A stretch of 64,000 bases of DNA from JBDHWG01 sp039810085 (GTDB lineage Bacteria > Chloroflexota > Anaerolineae > Epilineales > JAHCIE01), in NCBI GenBank assembly GCA_039810085.1, contig JBDHWG010000015.1, positions 81,542-145,541 of the forward strand, given 5' to 3'. Below the pieces are notes generated by a model. The model saw only the letters and a program-made list of their open reading frames with translations, was not told the DNA's origin and searched no databases. Shown piece after piece: positions 26,872 to 34,921 of this stretch (position 1 is its first letter; every line of letters starts with the position of its first letter). Position numbers and translations under genes: made by a program.

Positions 26872-27213
26872 ATGGACTGCATTTTCTGTAAGATTGCCGC
26901 TGGTGAGGCTCCGGCGAAGATCCTATTCCGCGACGACGACGTGACGGCTTTCTTCGACATTCACCCGGCGGCGCCGACCCACGTCCTGGTTATCCCCAAC
27001 CGCCACATCGCCACGCTCAACGACCTAACCGACGACGACGTTGGCCTGGCCGGGCGGCTGGTTCTGGCGTGCAAGCGAGCCGCTTTCGAAACGGGCATCG
27101 CCGACAGCGGCTATCGGGTGCTGGATAACGTCGGCGCGGGGGGTGGTCAGCACGTCTGGCACGTCCACTTCCACGTGCTAGGTGGGCGGCGCATGGCCTG
27201 GCCGCCCACCTGA
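26872..27213 (+). CDS. HIT-family protein (Hint-like nucleoside phosphoramidase)
   Basis: 113 residues. The HIT motif is HVWHVHFHVLGGRRM, with the active His triad (HVHFH), preceded by GGGQ; the N-terminus CIFCKIAAGEAPAKILFRDD holds the CxxC of the Hint branch. The protein binds nucleotides and cleaves AMP-linked substrates in related proteins. A 10-bp GC-rich palindrome (27181-27190 / 27201-27210) lies within the last codons. The gene follows the NTF2-like gene and likely shares its transcript. Confidence 0.93.
   Translation: MDCIFCKIAAGEAPAKILFRDDDVTAFFDIHPAAPTHVLVIPNRHIATLNDLTDDDVGLAGRLVLACKRAAFETGIADSGYRVLDNVGAGGGQHVWHVHFHVLGGRRMAWPPT
27181..27210 (+). terminator. Hairpin inside the 3' end of the HIT gene
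   Basis: GGTGGGCGGC and GCCGCCCACC form a perfect 10-bp stem with a 10-base loop that ends at the stop codon. There is no T-run, so termination is uncertain. Confidence 0.35.
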
Positions 27214-27232
27214 ACCCGGCTTACAGCCGCTT

Positions 27233-27298
27233 TGTCATGCTGAGCGGGGCGAAGCATCCCGTGAGGCGTGGGGACTCTTCGCTACGTTCAGAGTGACA
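27233..27298. repeat. Imperfect palindromic repeat of the TCATGCTGAGCG type
   Basis: TGTCATGCTGAGCG with GCGAAGCATCCC on the left pairs imperfectly (about 21 of 29) with GGGACTCTTCGC and CGTTCAGAGTGACA on the right. It differs in sequence from the two CATTGCGAG elements. It fills the gap between the HIT and desaturase genes. Confidence 0.6.
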
Positions 27299-27325
27299 GC
27301 CGGTTGCGCTCAGAGCGACAGCTGG

Positions 27326-28375
27326 CTACGCTGTTGCGGATGCGCCTTCGGTACGCAGCGGCGCGCTGACTTCGTGCAGATGCTCCAGGATCTCGCGGTA
27401 CGACTGGAGCACCGTCGTCTCGTGGTAGCTGATGCCCCGGGCGCGGCAGAACTCGACGACGATGGGCTGCGCCTGGGAGAGTTTGTTGCGCGGCATGCTA
27501 GGGAACAGGTGGTGCTCGATCTGGTAGTTCAGCCCGCCGTACCAGAAATCGGTCACCGGATGGGCGATGATGTTGCGAGACGTGAGCACCTGCTTGCGCA
27601 GAAAGTCCAGCGGCGTGTCTTTCGGCAGGACGGGCATTCCCTTGTGGTTGGGCGCGAAGACCGAGCTGTTGTAGACGCCGAAGACGACTTTGTGCAGGAT
27701 GATGAACGCGACGGCCCACCAGAACGGCAGCGCCATGAACACCAGGGCGAAGTATAGGAAGAAGTGTACGAGCACGAGCGTCAGCTCAATCTTCCAGTCC
27801 TCGGACTTGCCGCGCAAGAGGGTCTGAAGGGTAACGTTGTGCATGCCGAACGCCTGGAGCGACGTAATGGGTAGGATGTAGTACGCCTGGTAGCGCACGA
27901 TACTGCGTAGGAGGCCCTGCTTGCTCTGCGCCTCTTCCTCGCTGAAAGCGAGAATGGGGATGTCGATGTCGGGGTCCATATCCTCGACGTTGGGGTTGCT
28001 GTGGTGAGCGTTGTGCTTGTTAACCCACCATGACCGGCTCATGCCGAGGAGCAGATTCCCGGCGAGCAGGCCGTAGAAGCCATTGCGGCGCGCAGAGTTG
28101 AATATCTGGCCGTGGCCGAGGTCATGGCCCAGGAAGCCAATCTGCGTCGACATAATGCCGAGGTAGACGGCGTTGAGCATTTGAACCCAGAAATTGTCGA
28201 CGGCAAAGAGAATCAGGAAACTGAGCGCAAATAGGGCCAACGTGAGCAGTATCTTGAAGGTGTAGTAGCGCGGCTGCTTGTCTAACAGCCCGCGCTCTCG
28301 AACGAGGCGTTTTAGTTCGGCGTAGTCATTGTCCACTGAGGTGCGGCGGGGGGCGGCGGTAACGGTCGCGGGCAT
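27326..28375 (-). CDS. Fatty acid desaturase (membrane, acyl-lipid type)
   Basis: 349 residues. The three His boxes are intact: HDLGHGQ, HNAHHSNPN and QIEHHLFP. The Gln in the last box is the form seen in front-end and delta-6 type desaturases, though there is no cytochrome b5 domain. Hydrophobic segments lie at about 45-90 and 190-240. It introduces a double bond into membrane-lipid acyl chains using di-iron. The ATG at 28375 has GGAG at suitable spacing; the longer open frame upstream has no family match. Confidence 0.92.
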   Translation of the reverse strand: MPATVTAAPRRTSVDNDYAELKRLVRERGLLDKQPRYYTFKILLTLALFALSFLILFAVDNFWVQMLNAVYLGIMSTQIGFLGHDLGHGQIFNSARRNGFYGLLAGNLLLGMSRSWWVNKHNAHHSNPNVEDMDPDIDIPILAFSEEEAQSKQGLLRSIVRYQAYYILPITSLQAFGMHNVTLQTLLRGKSEDWKIELTLVLVHFFLYFALVFMALPFWWAVAFIILHKVVFGVYNSSVFAPNHKGMPVLPKDTPLDFLRKQVLTSRNIIAHPVTDFWYGGLNYQIEHHLFPSMPRNKLSQAQPIVVEFCRARGISYHETTVLQSYREILEHLHEVSAPLRTEGASATA

Positions 28376-28492
28376 TAGCTCTCCTGATGATGTGAGGGAA
28401 CAGCGTGTTTGTGTTTGGAGTCTCCAAGTATACCCAACAACCACTCGCAGGGGAAACGACAGCAAGCCCACTGCGAGTGACCTGTAAAATTC

Positions 28493-28520
28493 TTGACCGA
28501 CAGAAGAGCGGGCATATAAT
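28493..28520 (+). promoter_or_regulatory. Sigma-70-type promoter for yqeY
   Basis: TTGACC (28493-28498), a 16-base spacer and TATAAT (28515-28520), 37 bases before the yqeY start. Confidence 0.8.
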
Positions 28521-28557
28521 AGGTCGCCCAAATATTCATGAGTTATAAGCGACAGGG

Positions 28558-29103
28558 ATGGACAGCGTTATGGCAGACGACCTGAACGAACGGCTTGCCA
28601 ATGACTTGAAAACCGCGATGCGCGAGCACGATGAGATGCGCAAGACGACGCTACGCGGGTTGCGCGCAGCGCTCCAACGCGCGGCGGAAGACAAGCGCGC
28701 CACAGCGGTTGACAAAGAAAAGAAGCGGCGCGGTGGCGACCTGGGCGATGCGCCAGTCGTGCTCGATGACGCTGCCCTGGCTTTGACGCCGGACGAGGCC
28801 CTGGCCGTGGTTCAACGTGAGGTCAAGCAGCGCCGCGACGCCGTGGCCGAGTACACGCGCGGCAATCGCCCCGATCTGGCGGCCAACGAAGAGGCGGAGA
28901 TCGCCATTTTGCAGACCTATCTCCCGCAGCAAATGACGCGGGAGGAGATCGAGGTCGCCGCGCAGCAGGCTATCGCCGAAGTTGTCGCCACCGGGGTTTC
29001 CCAGGTGGGCCAGGTTATGAAGGTTCTGACACCCCGACTGCGGGGCCGAGCCGATGGCCGCGTCATCAATGAAGTGGTACGGGGATTGCTTGAGAAGAAA
29101 TAA
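28558..29103 (+). CDS. yqeY: GatB/YqeY domain protein
   Basis: 181 residues. The N-terminus NERLANDLKTAMREHDEMRK followed by TTLRGLRAAL, the middle EYTRGNRPDLAANEEAEIAI and LQTYLPQQMTREEI, and the C-terminal RGRADGRVINEVVRGLL match YqeY. The family carries the helical GatB C-terminal domain that binds tRNA in the amidotransferase, but acts in an unknown process as a stand-alone protein. Compared with the usual ~148 residues there is an insertion of about 25 residues near position 50 (RATAVDKEKKRRGGDLGDAP). A start at 28570 (second ATG) is possible. A hairpin follows the stop. Confidence 0.93.
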   Translation: MDSVMADDLNERLANDLKTAMREHDEMRKTTLRGLRAALQRAAEDKRATAVDKEKKRRGGDLGDAPVVLDDAALALTPDEALAVVQREVKQRRDAVAEYTRGNRPDLAANEEAEIAILQTYLPQQMTREEIEVAAQQAIAEVVATGVSQVGQVMKVLTPRLRGRADGRVINEVVRGLLEKK

Positions 29104-29125
29104 CCAGGGCTGGACATGGCCCTGG
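29104..29125 (+). terminator. Weak terminator hairpin after yqeY
   Basis: CCAGGGC and GCCCTGG form a 7-bp stem with an 8-base loop directly after the stop codon, followed by TTCTGTCTCTT. Confidence 0.55.
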
Positions 29126-29180
29126 TTCTGTCTCTTAGGCAATGTGTGGAGTATACGATGCAGACAAACGTGGAGGCGGC

Positions 29181-31346
29181 ATGACACACCTCGGGCTGCC
29201 TCCCTTTTTTAAAGAAGGGCATCGCTGGCCGATCATCCGGGCCATCGGGCTGGCGCTAGCTCTCACCCTTGGGCTGACCGCCGCTCTTGTTGCGCCGAAC
29301 TGGATTAGCCAGGTGCAGCTCAAGGAGGGCGATGTCAGCCCGACGGATATTCGCGCCCCGCGCAAGATACAGTACGAGAGCGCAGTGGCGACGGAGGACG
29401 CGCGGGCGGCGGCGTTGAAAACGGTCAGCCCGGTCTATCTGCCGCCGGACGTGCGCCTGACCCGTCAGGCCATCAAGCGGGCCACAGAGGTGCTGGACAC
29501 AATTGACTGGGTGCGTAACAACCCCAAGGCGACGACCGAGGAAAAGATCGCCATGTTGCAGGGCGTGGCGGAGCTGAAGACCCTGCCGCCCGCAGTAGAA
29601 AACCTTACGCTGAGCGCGTCTGACGGTGACTGGCAGCGTATCAAGACCGAGACGCTCCGGCTGCTTGAGGCGGCGATGCGCCAATCCATCCGGGAAGACC
29701 AGGTTGCCGATGTCCGGCGCCTGCTGCCCAGTTTAAGCGATCTCACGCTGCCCGAAAGCCTTGCCAATGCTGCGTCGGAGTACGCGGGCCGTTTCCTCCA
29801 GCCCAACACGCTGCTGGACCAAACAGCGACGGAGGGGGCGCGGCGCGCCGCTCTCGCCTCGGTCCCGCCGACGATGCGCACGATTGAGAAAGGCGAGACG
29901 ATTCTGCGGGCGGGCGACATCGTTCAGCGCGCCAGCCTGGAGACGCTGGAGAAGCTCGACTTGCTGCAACAGGGGCCAAGTTGGGGCCTCATGCTCGGAA
30001 CGCTGCTGTTCGTCGCGCTGAGCGTCTTTTCGCTGGGCCTCTACATCGCCAACCGCAACCCGGACTTCTGGGTTGACTGGCGGCGGATGATGCTGGCAAT
30101 CGTCGTCATCTTCAGCATGGTGGTGCTGGCCAAGGTCATGATGCCGGGCCGCACGCTCATGCCGTATCTCTACCCCGGCGCCGCCGCGGCCATGCTCCTG
30201 GCGGTGCTCCTGGAGCCGCGCTTCGGCCTGGCGACGACCGTGCTCCTGGCCGTGATGGCGAGCTTTATCGCCGGCCGCTCGTTCGAGATCCTCGTCTATG
30301 TCCTCCTGGGCGGCGTCGTCGCCAGCGTCGCGTTGTGGCGTGTCGAGCGGCTGACGGCGTTCATGTGGGCGGGTCTGTACGTTAGCCTGGTGCAGCTCGG
30401 CACGGTCGTGGCTTTTCGCGTGATTCAGGGCGAATACGATACTCTGGGCTTGATCGAGCTGGCGCTGGCGGCAATTGGCAGCGGTATCCTGGCGACGTGC
30501 CTGACGGCGGTGGGCTACTACCTGCTGGGCAACATGTTCGACCTGACAACCTCGCTTCGCCTCATGGAGCTTGCCCGCCCCGATCAACCCATCTTGCGCG
30601 AGCTTCAGCTGCGCGCGCCTGGCACATATCACCACAGCCTCATCGTCAGTAACCTGGCCGAGCAGGCGGCCCACGATATCCGCGCCGACGCGCTCCTCTG
30701 CCGTGTCGCGGCGTACTATCACGACATCGGCAAGATGAAGTACCCGCAGCTTTTCATTGAGAACCAGCTGGATGGCGTCAACCCGCACGATGCCCTGGAG
30801 CCGGAAGTGAGCGCTCGCTATATCATCTGCCATGTCGCCGATGGGCTGGCGATGGGGGCACAGGCGAAGCTGCCGCGCAGTTTGCTGGAAGTCATCAGCC
30901 AGCACCACGGCAACACCCTGGTCCAGTTCTTCTATGTTCGCGCCTCTCAGCAGGCGGCGGCGTCCGGACGGAAGGTGGACGAGAGTCTGTTCCGCTATCC
31001 GTGGCCCCGCCCCACCACCCGCGAGGCGGCGGTGCTGATGCTGGCGGACTGCTGCGAGGCGGCGGTGCGGGCCAAGCGGCCATCGTCACCAGAGGAGATG
31101 AAGCAGATCGTCCGGTCGGTTATCCAGGCGCGTCTGACGGAGGGCCAGTTGAGCGACAGCCCGCTGACCCTGGTCGAGGTGGACCAGGTGCGGCGCTCCT
31201 TCGAGGCCGTCTTGCAGGGGGTCTATCACGTCCGCGTCGAGTACCCGCAGTTGGGCGAGGAGAGCTTGTCCGGGGCGGCGGAGGAAGTGGCTTCCCACGG
31301 CATGACGGCGCTGCCCGTGCTATCCACCGAGACCGGCGAACGGTAG
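29181..31346 (+). CDS. pgpH: 7TM-HD cyclic-di-AMP phosphodiesterase (PgpH type)
   Basis: 721 residues. One membrane helix near residues 20-40 leads into a ~225-residue extracellular domain (7TMR-HDED), then seven membrane helices at about 268-455, then a cytosolic HD domain (GTYHHSLIVSNLAEQAAHDI at about residue 480, and AAYYHDIGKM). The HD motif and the flanking His residues are intact. In Listeria and others PgpH cleaves cyclic-di-AMP to pApA. I chose the ATG at 29181 because GGAGG is four bases upstream. It starts the pgpH-ybeY-dgkA-type cluster seen in many Gram-positive genomes. The window also encodes a DarA-like cyclic-di-AMP receptor. Confidence 0.93.
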   Translation: MTHLGLPPFFKEGHRWPIIRAIGLALALTLGLTAALVAPNWISQVQLKEGDVSPTDIRAPRKIQYESAVATEDARAAALKTVSPVYLPPDVRLTRQAIKRATEVLDTIDWVRNNPKATTEEKIAMLQGVAELKTLPPAVENLTLSASDGDWQRIKTETLRLLEAAMRQSIREDQVADVRRLLPSLSDLTLPESLANAASEYAGRFLQPNTLLDQTATEGARRAALASVPPTMRTIEKGETILRAGDIVQRASLETLEKLDLLQQGPSWGLMLGTLLFVALSVFSLGLYIANRNPDFWVDWRRMMLAIVVIFSMVVLAKVMMPGRTLMPYLYPGAAAAMLLAVLLEPRFGLATTVLLAVMASFIAGRSFEILVYVLLGGVVASVALWRVERLTAFMWAGLYVSLVQLGTVVAFRVIQGEYDTLGLIELALAAIGSGILATCLTAVGYYLLGNMFDLTTSLRLMELARPDQPILRELQLRAPGTYHHSLIVSNLAEQAAHDIRADALLCRVAAYYHDIGKMKYPQLFIENQLDGVNPHDALEPEVSARYIICHVADGLAMGAQAKLPRSLLEVISQHHGNTLVQFFYVRASQQAAASGRKVDESLFRYPWPRPTTREAAVLMLADCCEAAVRAKRPSSPEEMKQIVRSVIQARLTEGQLSDSPLTLVEVDQVRRSFEAVLQGVYHVRVEYPQLGEESLSGAAEEVASHGMTALPVLSTETGER

Positions 31347-31352
31347 GGGACA

Positions 31353-31847
31353 ATGCAAGCTGAGAATCCGAGCGCGAGCAGTGTGAATGTCGATGTCCAG
31401 GTGGACGATATGTTCGTTCCCGTCGTGGACGCAGCCGCCATCGAGCGTGTCGCCCAGCGCACCGTCGCAACGATTGGCGTCAAGGGGAACGTCGAAATCT
31501 CGGTGCTGGTGACAGACGACGAGAGCCTGCACGATCTGAACCGGACCTATCGCGGTGAGGACAAGGCGACGGACGTGCTGTCCTTCGGCCAGGATGGGGC
31601 TGACATGGCAAGTTGGCCGGCGGATGCGCCGCGCATGCTGGGGGACGTGGTCATTTCCTACCCGCGCGTTGTGGAGCAGGCCCAGAAGGCGGGCTGGCGC
31701 GAGGACGACGAGCTTCTCTGGCTCGTGATCCACGGTGTGCTGCACTTGCTCGGCTATAACGACGAGGACGAGGCCGGGCGCGCCGAGATGTGGACGCTTG
31801 GCGAGCTGATTCTCGGCCAGCCGGCGCCGGGTGGGCCGACTGAGTGA
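31353..31847 (+). CDS. ybeY: Endoribonuclease / rRNA maturation factor YbeY
   Basis: 164 residues. LTDDE-like NDRT region (VTDDESLHDLNRTYRGEDKA), TDVLSF and LGDVVISYPRV are intact. The metal motif is HGVLHLLGYND; the usual form is HGxLHLxGYDH, so the third metal His is replaced by Asp (Asn-Asp in place of Asp-His). Asp can bind metal, so activity is not excluded. YbeY acts in 16S rRNA 3'-end processing and ribosome quality control. It follows pgpH by 6 bases and its stop overlaps the dgkA start (GTGA). Confidence 0.93.
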   Translation: MQAENPSASSVNVDVQVDDMFVPVVDAAAIERVAQRTVATIGVKGNVEISVLVTDDESLHDLNRTYRGEDKATDVLSFGQDGADMASWPADAPRMLGDVVISYPRVVEQAQKAGWREDDELLWLVIHGVLHLLGYNDEDEAGRAEMWTLGELILGQPAPGGPTE

Positions 31848-32215
31848 TTGCGGCGGTGTGGCGCAGCTTCGGCTGGGCCTTCGACGGGATTGGCTATGCC
31901 TGGCGGACGCAGCTCAATTTCCGAATCCACGCGACCATCGCCTCGGTCGTCGTCGTCGCCGCCCTCTGGCTGCGCGTGCCGCCGCGCGATTGGGCAGTCC
32001 TGGCGCTCACCATTGGCGTCGTCTTCGCGCTCGAGCTGCTGAACACGGCGATAGAAGCCCTCGTCGACCTGGTCAGCCCGGAGCCGCATCACCTGGCGCG
32101 CATCGCCAAGGACGCGGCGGCAGGCGCAGTCATGATTGCGGCCATCAGCGCCGTCTTCGTCGGCATATTCATCCTTGGCCCACCCCTCTGGCTGCGCCTC
32201 ACACTCGGGATGTAA
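31844..32215 (+). CDS. dgkA: Diacylglycerol/undecaprenol kinase family membrane protein
   Basis: 123 residues with three membrane segments (about 30-48, 50-68, 92-112). The family signature ELLNTAIEALVDLVSPE carries the catalytic ExxNTAIE motif, with HLARIAKDAAAGAVMI next. The Gram-positive branch phosphorylates undecaprenol, while the E. coli enzyme phosphorylates diacylglycerol; substrate here is not certain. The start is GTG, overlapping the ybeY stop. This ybeY-dgkA order is frequent in Firmicutes and related phyla. Confidence 0.93.
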   Translation: MIAAVWRSFGWAFDGIGYAWRTQLNFRIHATIASVVVVAALWLRVPPRDWAVLALTIGVVFALELLNTAIEALVDLVSPEPHHLARIAKDAAAGAVMIAAISAVFVGIFILGPPLWLRLTLGM

Positions 32216-32264
32216 CAAAAGCGACAATTAACCTTATCAACATACCATAACCAATGGAGGTACA

Positions 32265-33473
32265 ATGGCGACTCCAGCCATGATTAAAGCGAACGTAGAA
32301 GGCGGCATGTCTTTCGACCTGACGCCGGAGCAGGAGATGATTCGGCGCACCGCGCGCGAGTTTGCCGAAAACGAGATCATGCCCGGCGCGCGCGACCGGG
32401 ACCGCGAGGGACGTTTCCCGCGCGAGATTATCGCCAAGCTCGGCGCGCTCGGCTTCATGGGTCCGACGGTGCCAGAGGAATACGGCGGCATGGGCCTGGA
32501 CTTCCTCTCGGAGGCCATTATCTTCGAGGAGATTGGCCGCGCCGACTCGTCCATCCGCACGACGCTGTCAGTGCAAATCTCGCTGACTGAACTGCCCATC
32601 CTGCGCTGGGGGACCGAGGAGCAGAAGCGCAAGTACCTGCCGCGCCTGGCGAGTGGCGAGTGGATCGGGTGTTTCGGCCTGACCGAGCCGGGCGCCGGCT
32701 CCGACGCCTCCAACCTGGCGACGCGGGCGGTGCGCGACGGCGACGAGTGGGTCATCAACGGCCGCAAGATGTGGATTTCCAACGGCGGCGTCGCCAGCCT
32801 CGCCATCATCTTCGCCCAGACCGACCCGTCCCTCAAGCACAAGGGCACGGCAGCGTTCCTGGTCGAGACAAGCACGCCGGGCTTCTCCGCCCCAACGATC
32901 CACGGCAAACTCGGCCTGCGCTCCTCCAACACGGCTGAACTCGTCCTGGAGGACGTGCGCGTCCCGGCCAGCAACATGCTCGGCGACATCGGCCAGGGCT
33001 TCCGCATCGCCATGTCGGCGCTGGACGATGGGCGCTTCGGCGTCGCGTCGGGCTGCGTCGGCATCATCCAGGGCTGCGTCGATGCCTCCGTGAAGTACGC
33101 CCAGGAGCGCCACGCCTTTGGCGAGCCGATTGCCAGCTTCCAGCTCGTCCAGGAGCTGATCGCCGACATGGTGCTGGACCTGGAAGCGGCGCGGCTGCTC
33201 GTCTACCGCGCGGGCTACCTCAAGAACAAGGGTGTGCCAAACACGCGCGAGACGTCCCTCGCCAAGTGGTACGCGTCCGAGGCGGCAGTGCGGGCGGCCC
33301 TCAACGCCATCCAGGTGCACGGCGGCTACGGCTACTCCGACGAGTACCCGGTCGAGCGCTACCTGCGCGACGCGAAAGTGGCGACTCTCTATGAGGGGAC
33401 GACGCAAATCCAAAAACTCATCATCGGGCGCTACGCCACGGGCATCGATGCGATTGCCCCGAAGACGCACTAA
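32265..33473 (+). CDS. Acyl-CoA dehydrogenase
   Basis: 402 residues with the N-terminal helical, middle β and C-terminal helical domains of the family. Motifs are FGLTEPGAGSD, WISNGG and the C-terminal YEGTTQIQK, in which the Glu is the catalytic base seen in short- and medium-chain enzymes. It oxidises acyl-CoA to trans-2-enoyl-CoA with FAD. The chain-length or branched specificity cannot be read. The ATG at 32265 has a strong site (GGAGG) at proper distance; the conserved part begins about residue 16 (MSFDLTPEQEMIRR). A single-gene context; pdxH follows 6 bases later. Confidence 0.95.
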   Translation: MATPAMIKANVEGGMSFDLTPEQEMIRRTAREFAENEIMPGARDRDREGRFPREIIAKLGALGFMGPTVPEEYGGMGLDFLSEAIIFEEIGRADSSIRTTLSVQISLTELPILRWGTEEQKRKYLPRLASGEWIGCFGLTEPGAGSDASNLATRAVRDGDEWVINGRKMWISNGGVASLAIIFAQTDPSLKHKGTAAFLVETSTPGFSAPTIHGKLGLRSSNTAELVLEDVRVPASNMLGDIGQGFRIAMSALDDGRFGVASGCVGIIQGCVDASVKYAQERHAFGEPIASFQLVQELIADMVLDLEAARLLVYRAGYLKNKGVPNTRETSLAKWYASEAAVRAALNAIQVHGGYGYSDEYPVERYLRDAKVATLYEGTTQIQKLIIGRYATGIDAIAPKTH

Positions 33474-33479
33474 TCGCCG

Positions 33480-34088
33480 ATGACGCCCGATACTCTGGAC
33501 GCCGCCGACCTCGCGCCCGACCCCATCGCCCAGTTCCAGGCGTGGTTCGCGGCGGCCCAGGCGGCGGGTGTCGCCGACGCGCACGCCATGACCCTGGCGA
33601 CGGCGACGCCGGACGGCTGCCCGTCGGCGCGAGTCGTGCTGCTGAACCAGGTGGACGAGCGGGGCTTCGTGTTCTACACCAACTATGAGAGCCGCAAGGG
33701 GCGGGATCTGGCCGCGAACCCCCGCGCGGCTCTCGTGTTCTACTGGCCGCAGGTCCACCGCCAGGTGCGCGTCGTCGGCGTCGTCACTCAAGTGAGCCGC
33801 GAGGAGTCGGAGCGCTATTTCGCCAGCCGTCCGTTAGGCAGTCGGCTTGGGGCGTGGGCGTCACGCCAGAGCGAAGTCATCACCAGCCGAGCCGAGCTGG
33901 ACGAGCGTCTGACGCAACTTGAAGAGGGATTTCGCGGGCGGGACGTGCCATGCCCGCCGTTCTGGGGCGGCTACCGCGTGACGCCGGAGGAGCTAGAATT
34001 CTGGCAGAGCCGCCCCAACCGCCTCCACGACCGCTTCCGCTACCGGCGCGAGAACGGCAAGTGGCGAATCGAGCGATTGTCACCATAA
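33480..34088 (+). CDS. pdxH: Pyridoxamine 5'-phosphate oxidase
   Basis: 202 residues. Diagnostic blocks are ARVVLLNQVDERGFVFYTNY followed by ESRKGRDLAANPRAAL, QVRVVGVV, SRPLGSRLGAWAS and FWGGYRVTPEELEFWQ, and the C-terminus has WRIERLSP. It oxidises PNP/PMP to pyridoxal phosphate. The 3' end is notable: bases 34011-34088 are duplicated in diverged form at 34801-34881, beyond an inserted DUF433/DUF5615 module. The present pdxH therefore ends in RRENGKWRIERLSP, while the other copy would encode RRSPDGVWHIECLSP. Confidence 0.95.
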   Translation: MTPDTLDAADLAPDPIAQFQAWFAAAQAAGVADAHAMTLATATPDGCPSARVVLLNQVDERGFVFYTNYESRKGRDLAANPRAALVFYWPQVHRQVRVVGVVTQVSREESERYFASRPLGSRLGAWASRQSEVITSRAELDERLTQLEEGFRGRDVPCPPFWGGYRVTPEELEFWQSRPNRLHDRFRYRRENGKWRIERLSP

Positions 34089-34144
34089 CGAGGCTCAGGA
34101 CCACGAAGGCACGAAAGGCCACGAAAAGCGCGAAAGGACACTGT

Positions 34145-34456
34145 ATGGCGGCTACAACCTACGCCCACATAGACTTCACGGAGACCGGAGTTCCAATCAT
34201 CGCGGGAACATCCATGAAGGTTGAGCAACTGGTGCTCGACCACCTGGCCTACGATTGGGACGCCAGTCAGCTTCAGGTGCAATACCCCTACCTGAGTCTG
34301 GGCGAGATCTACAGCGCCCTTGCGTACTACTACGACCACAAGAACGAAATGGATCAGGCGGTCGCTGATGGTCTGCGCCAAGTTGACGAGATTCGGAAGT
34401 CTATAGATGCATCCTGGCTCCAGGAGAAGCTACGCGCCGGAGGCCGTCTCTCTTGA
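34145..34456 (+). CDS. DUF433 family protein, probable antitoxin
   Basis: 103 residues. The DUF433 domain is seen in IIAGTSMKVEQLVLDHLAYD, then PYLSLGEIYSALAYYYDHKN. The family is a winged-HTH-like protein often paired with a PIN-type DUF5615 protein and then considered an antitoxin. The ATG at 34145 has AAAGGA at 7-base spacing; longer open frames run into pdxH. Its stop overlaps the TTG start of the DUF5615 gene. The two genes lie between the two copies of the pdxH 3' end. Confidence 0.88.
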   Translation: MAATTYAHIDFTETGVPIIAGTSMKVEQLVLDHLAYDWDASQLQVQYPYLSLGEIYSALAYYYDHKNEMDQAVADGLRQVDEIRKSIDASWLQEKLRAGGRLS

Positions 34457-34800
34457 GCCTACGCCTCTACATGGATCATCACGTCAAGGCGGCGATCACG
34501 ATCGAGTTGCGGAAGCGCGGGGTAGACGTCATAACTGCGCTGGAAGATGGAGCCAGCGAGTTCAACGATGAAGCGCTCTTTGAGCGAGCCACTGCTCTAG
34601 GGCGCGCACTGTTCAGCCAGGATAGAGACTTGCTGGAAATTGCGCATCGGTGGCTGGAGGCAGGGCATGAATTCAGTGGTCTCATCTATGCGCACCAATT
34701 GCGCGTTTCGGTCGGTCAAGCTGTTGGGGATCTGGAATTGCTTACTCAAGTGCTCGATTCTGAGGATATGACCAACCGAGTGGTGTTCATGCCGTTATAA
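34453..34800 (+). CDS. DUF5615 PIN-like protein, probable toxin
   Basis: 115 residues. The N-terminus SLRLYMDHHVKAAITIELRK, GVDVITALEDGASEFNDEAL, then ALFSQDRDLLEIA match DUF5615, a PIN-like fold with the acidic residues Asp (in MDHHV) and QDRD. The start is TTG at 34453, overlapping the DUF433 stop (TTGA), so expression is translationally coupled. The stop codon (34798-34800) is followed at once by the pdxH-like sequence. Toxin activity is inferred from the pairing only. Confidence 0.85.
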   Translation: MSLRLYMDHHVKAAITIELRKRGVDVITALEDGASEFNDEALFERATALGRALFSQDRDLLEIAHRWLEAGHEFSGLIYAHQLRVSVGQAVGDLELLTQVLDSEDMTNRVVFMPL

Positions 34801-34881
34801 CGCCCCAACTGTCTCCACGACCGCTTCCGCTACCGTCGCAGCCCGGACGGCGTGTGGCACATCGAGTGCCTGTCCCCATAG
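34801..34881 (+). pseudogene. Remnant of a second pdxH 3' end
   Basis: The frame RPNCLHDRFRYRR, then SPDGVWHIECLSP and stop, aligns with the pdxH C-terminus RPNRLHDRFRYRRENGKWRIERLSP. It has one extra codon and several substitutions. The first 35 bases differ at only 3 positions from 34011-34045. The copy starts exactly after the DUF5615 stop and has no start of its own. It marks the right border of the inserted module. Confidence 0.85.
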
Positions 34882-34921
34882 AGCGAGCGCTCCGAACTCA
34901 GAAAGGTTCGGGACGTTTACC

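Noticed and set aside
32568..33791. Minus-strand open frame of 407 residues
   Set aside because: Antisense to the acyl-CoA dehydrogenase and pdxH genes, whose motifs are intact.
34089..34144. Repeated CACGAAAGG-like units upstream of the DUF433 gene, as an iteron or operator
   Set aside because: The units are irregular and few; they could be an operator but no symmetric site is clear.
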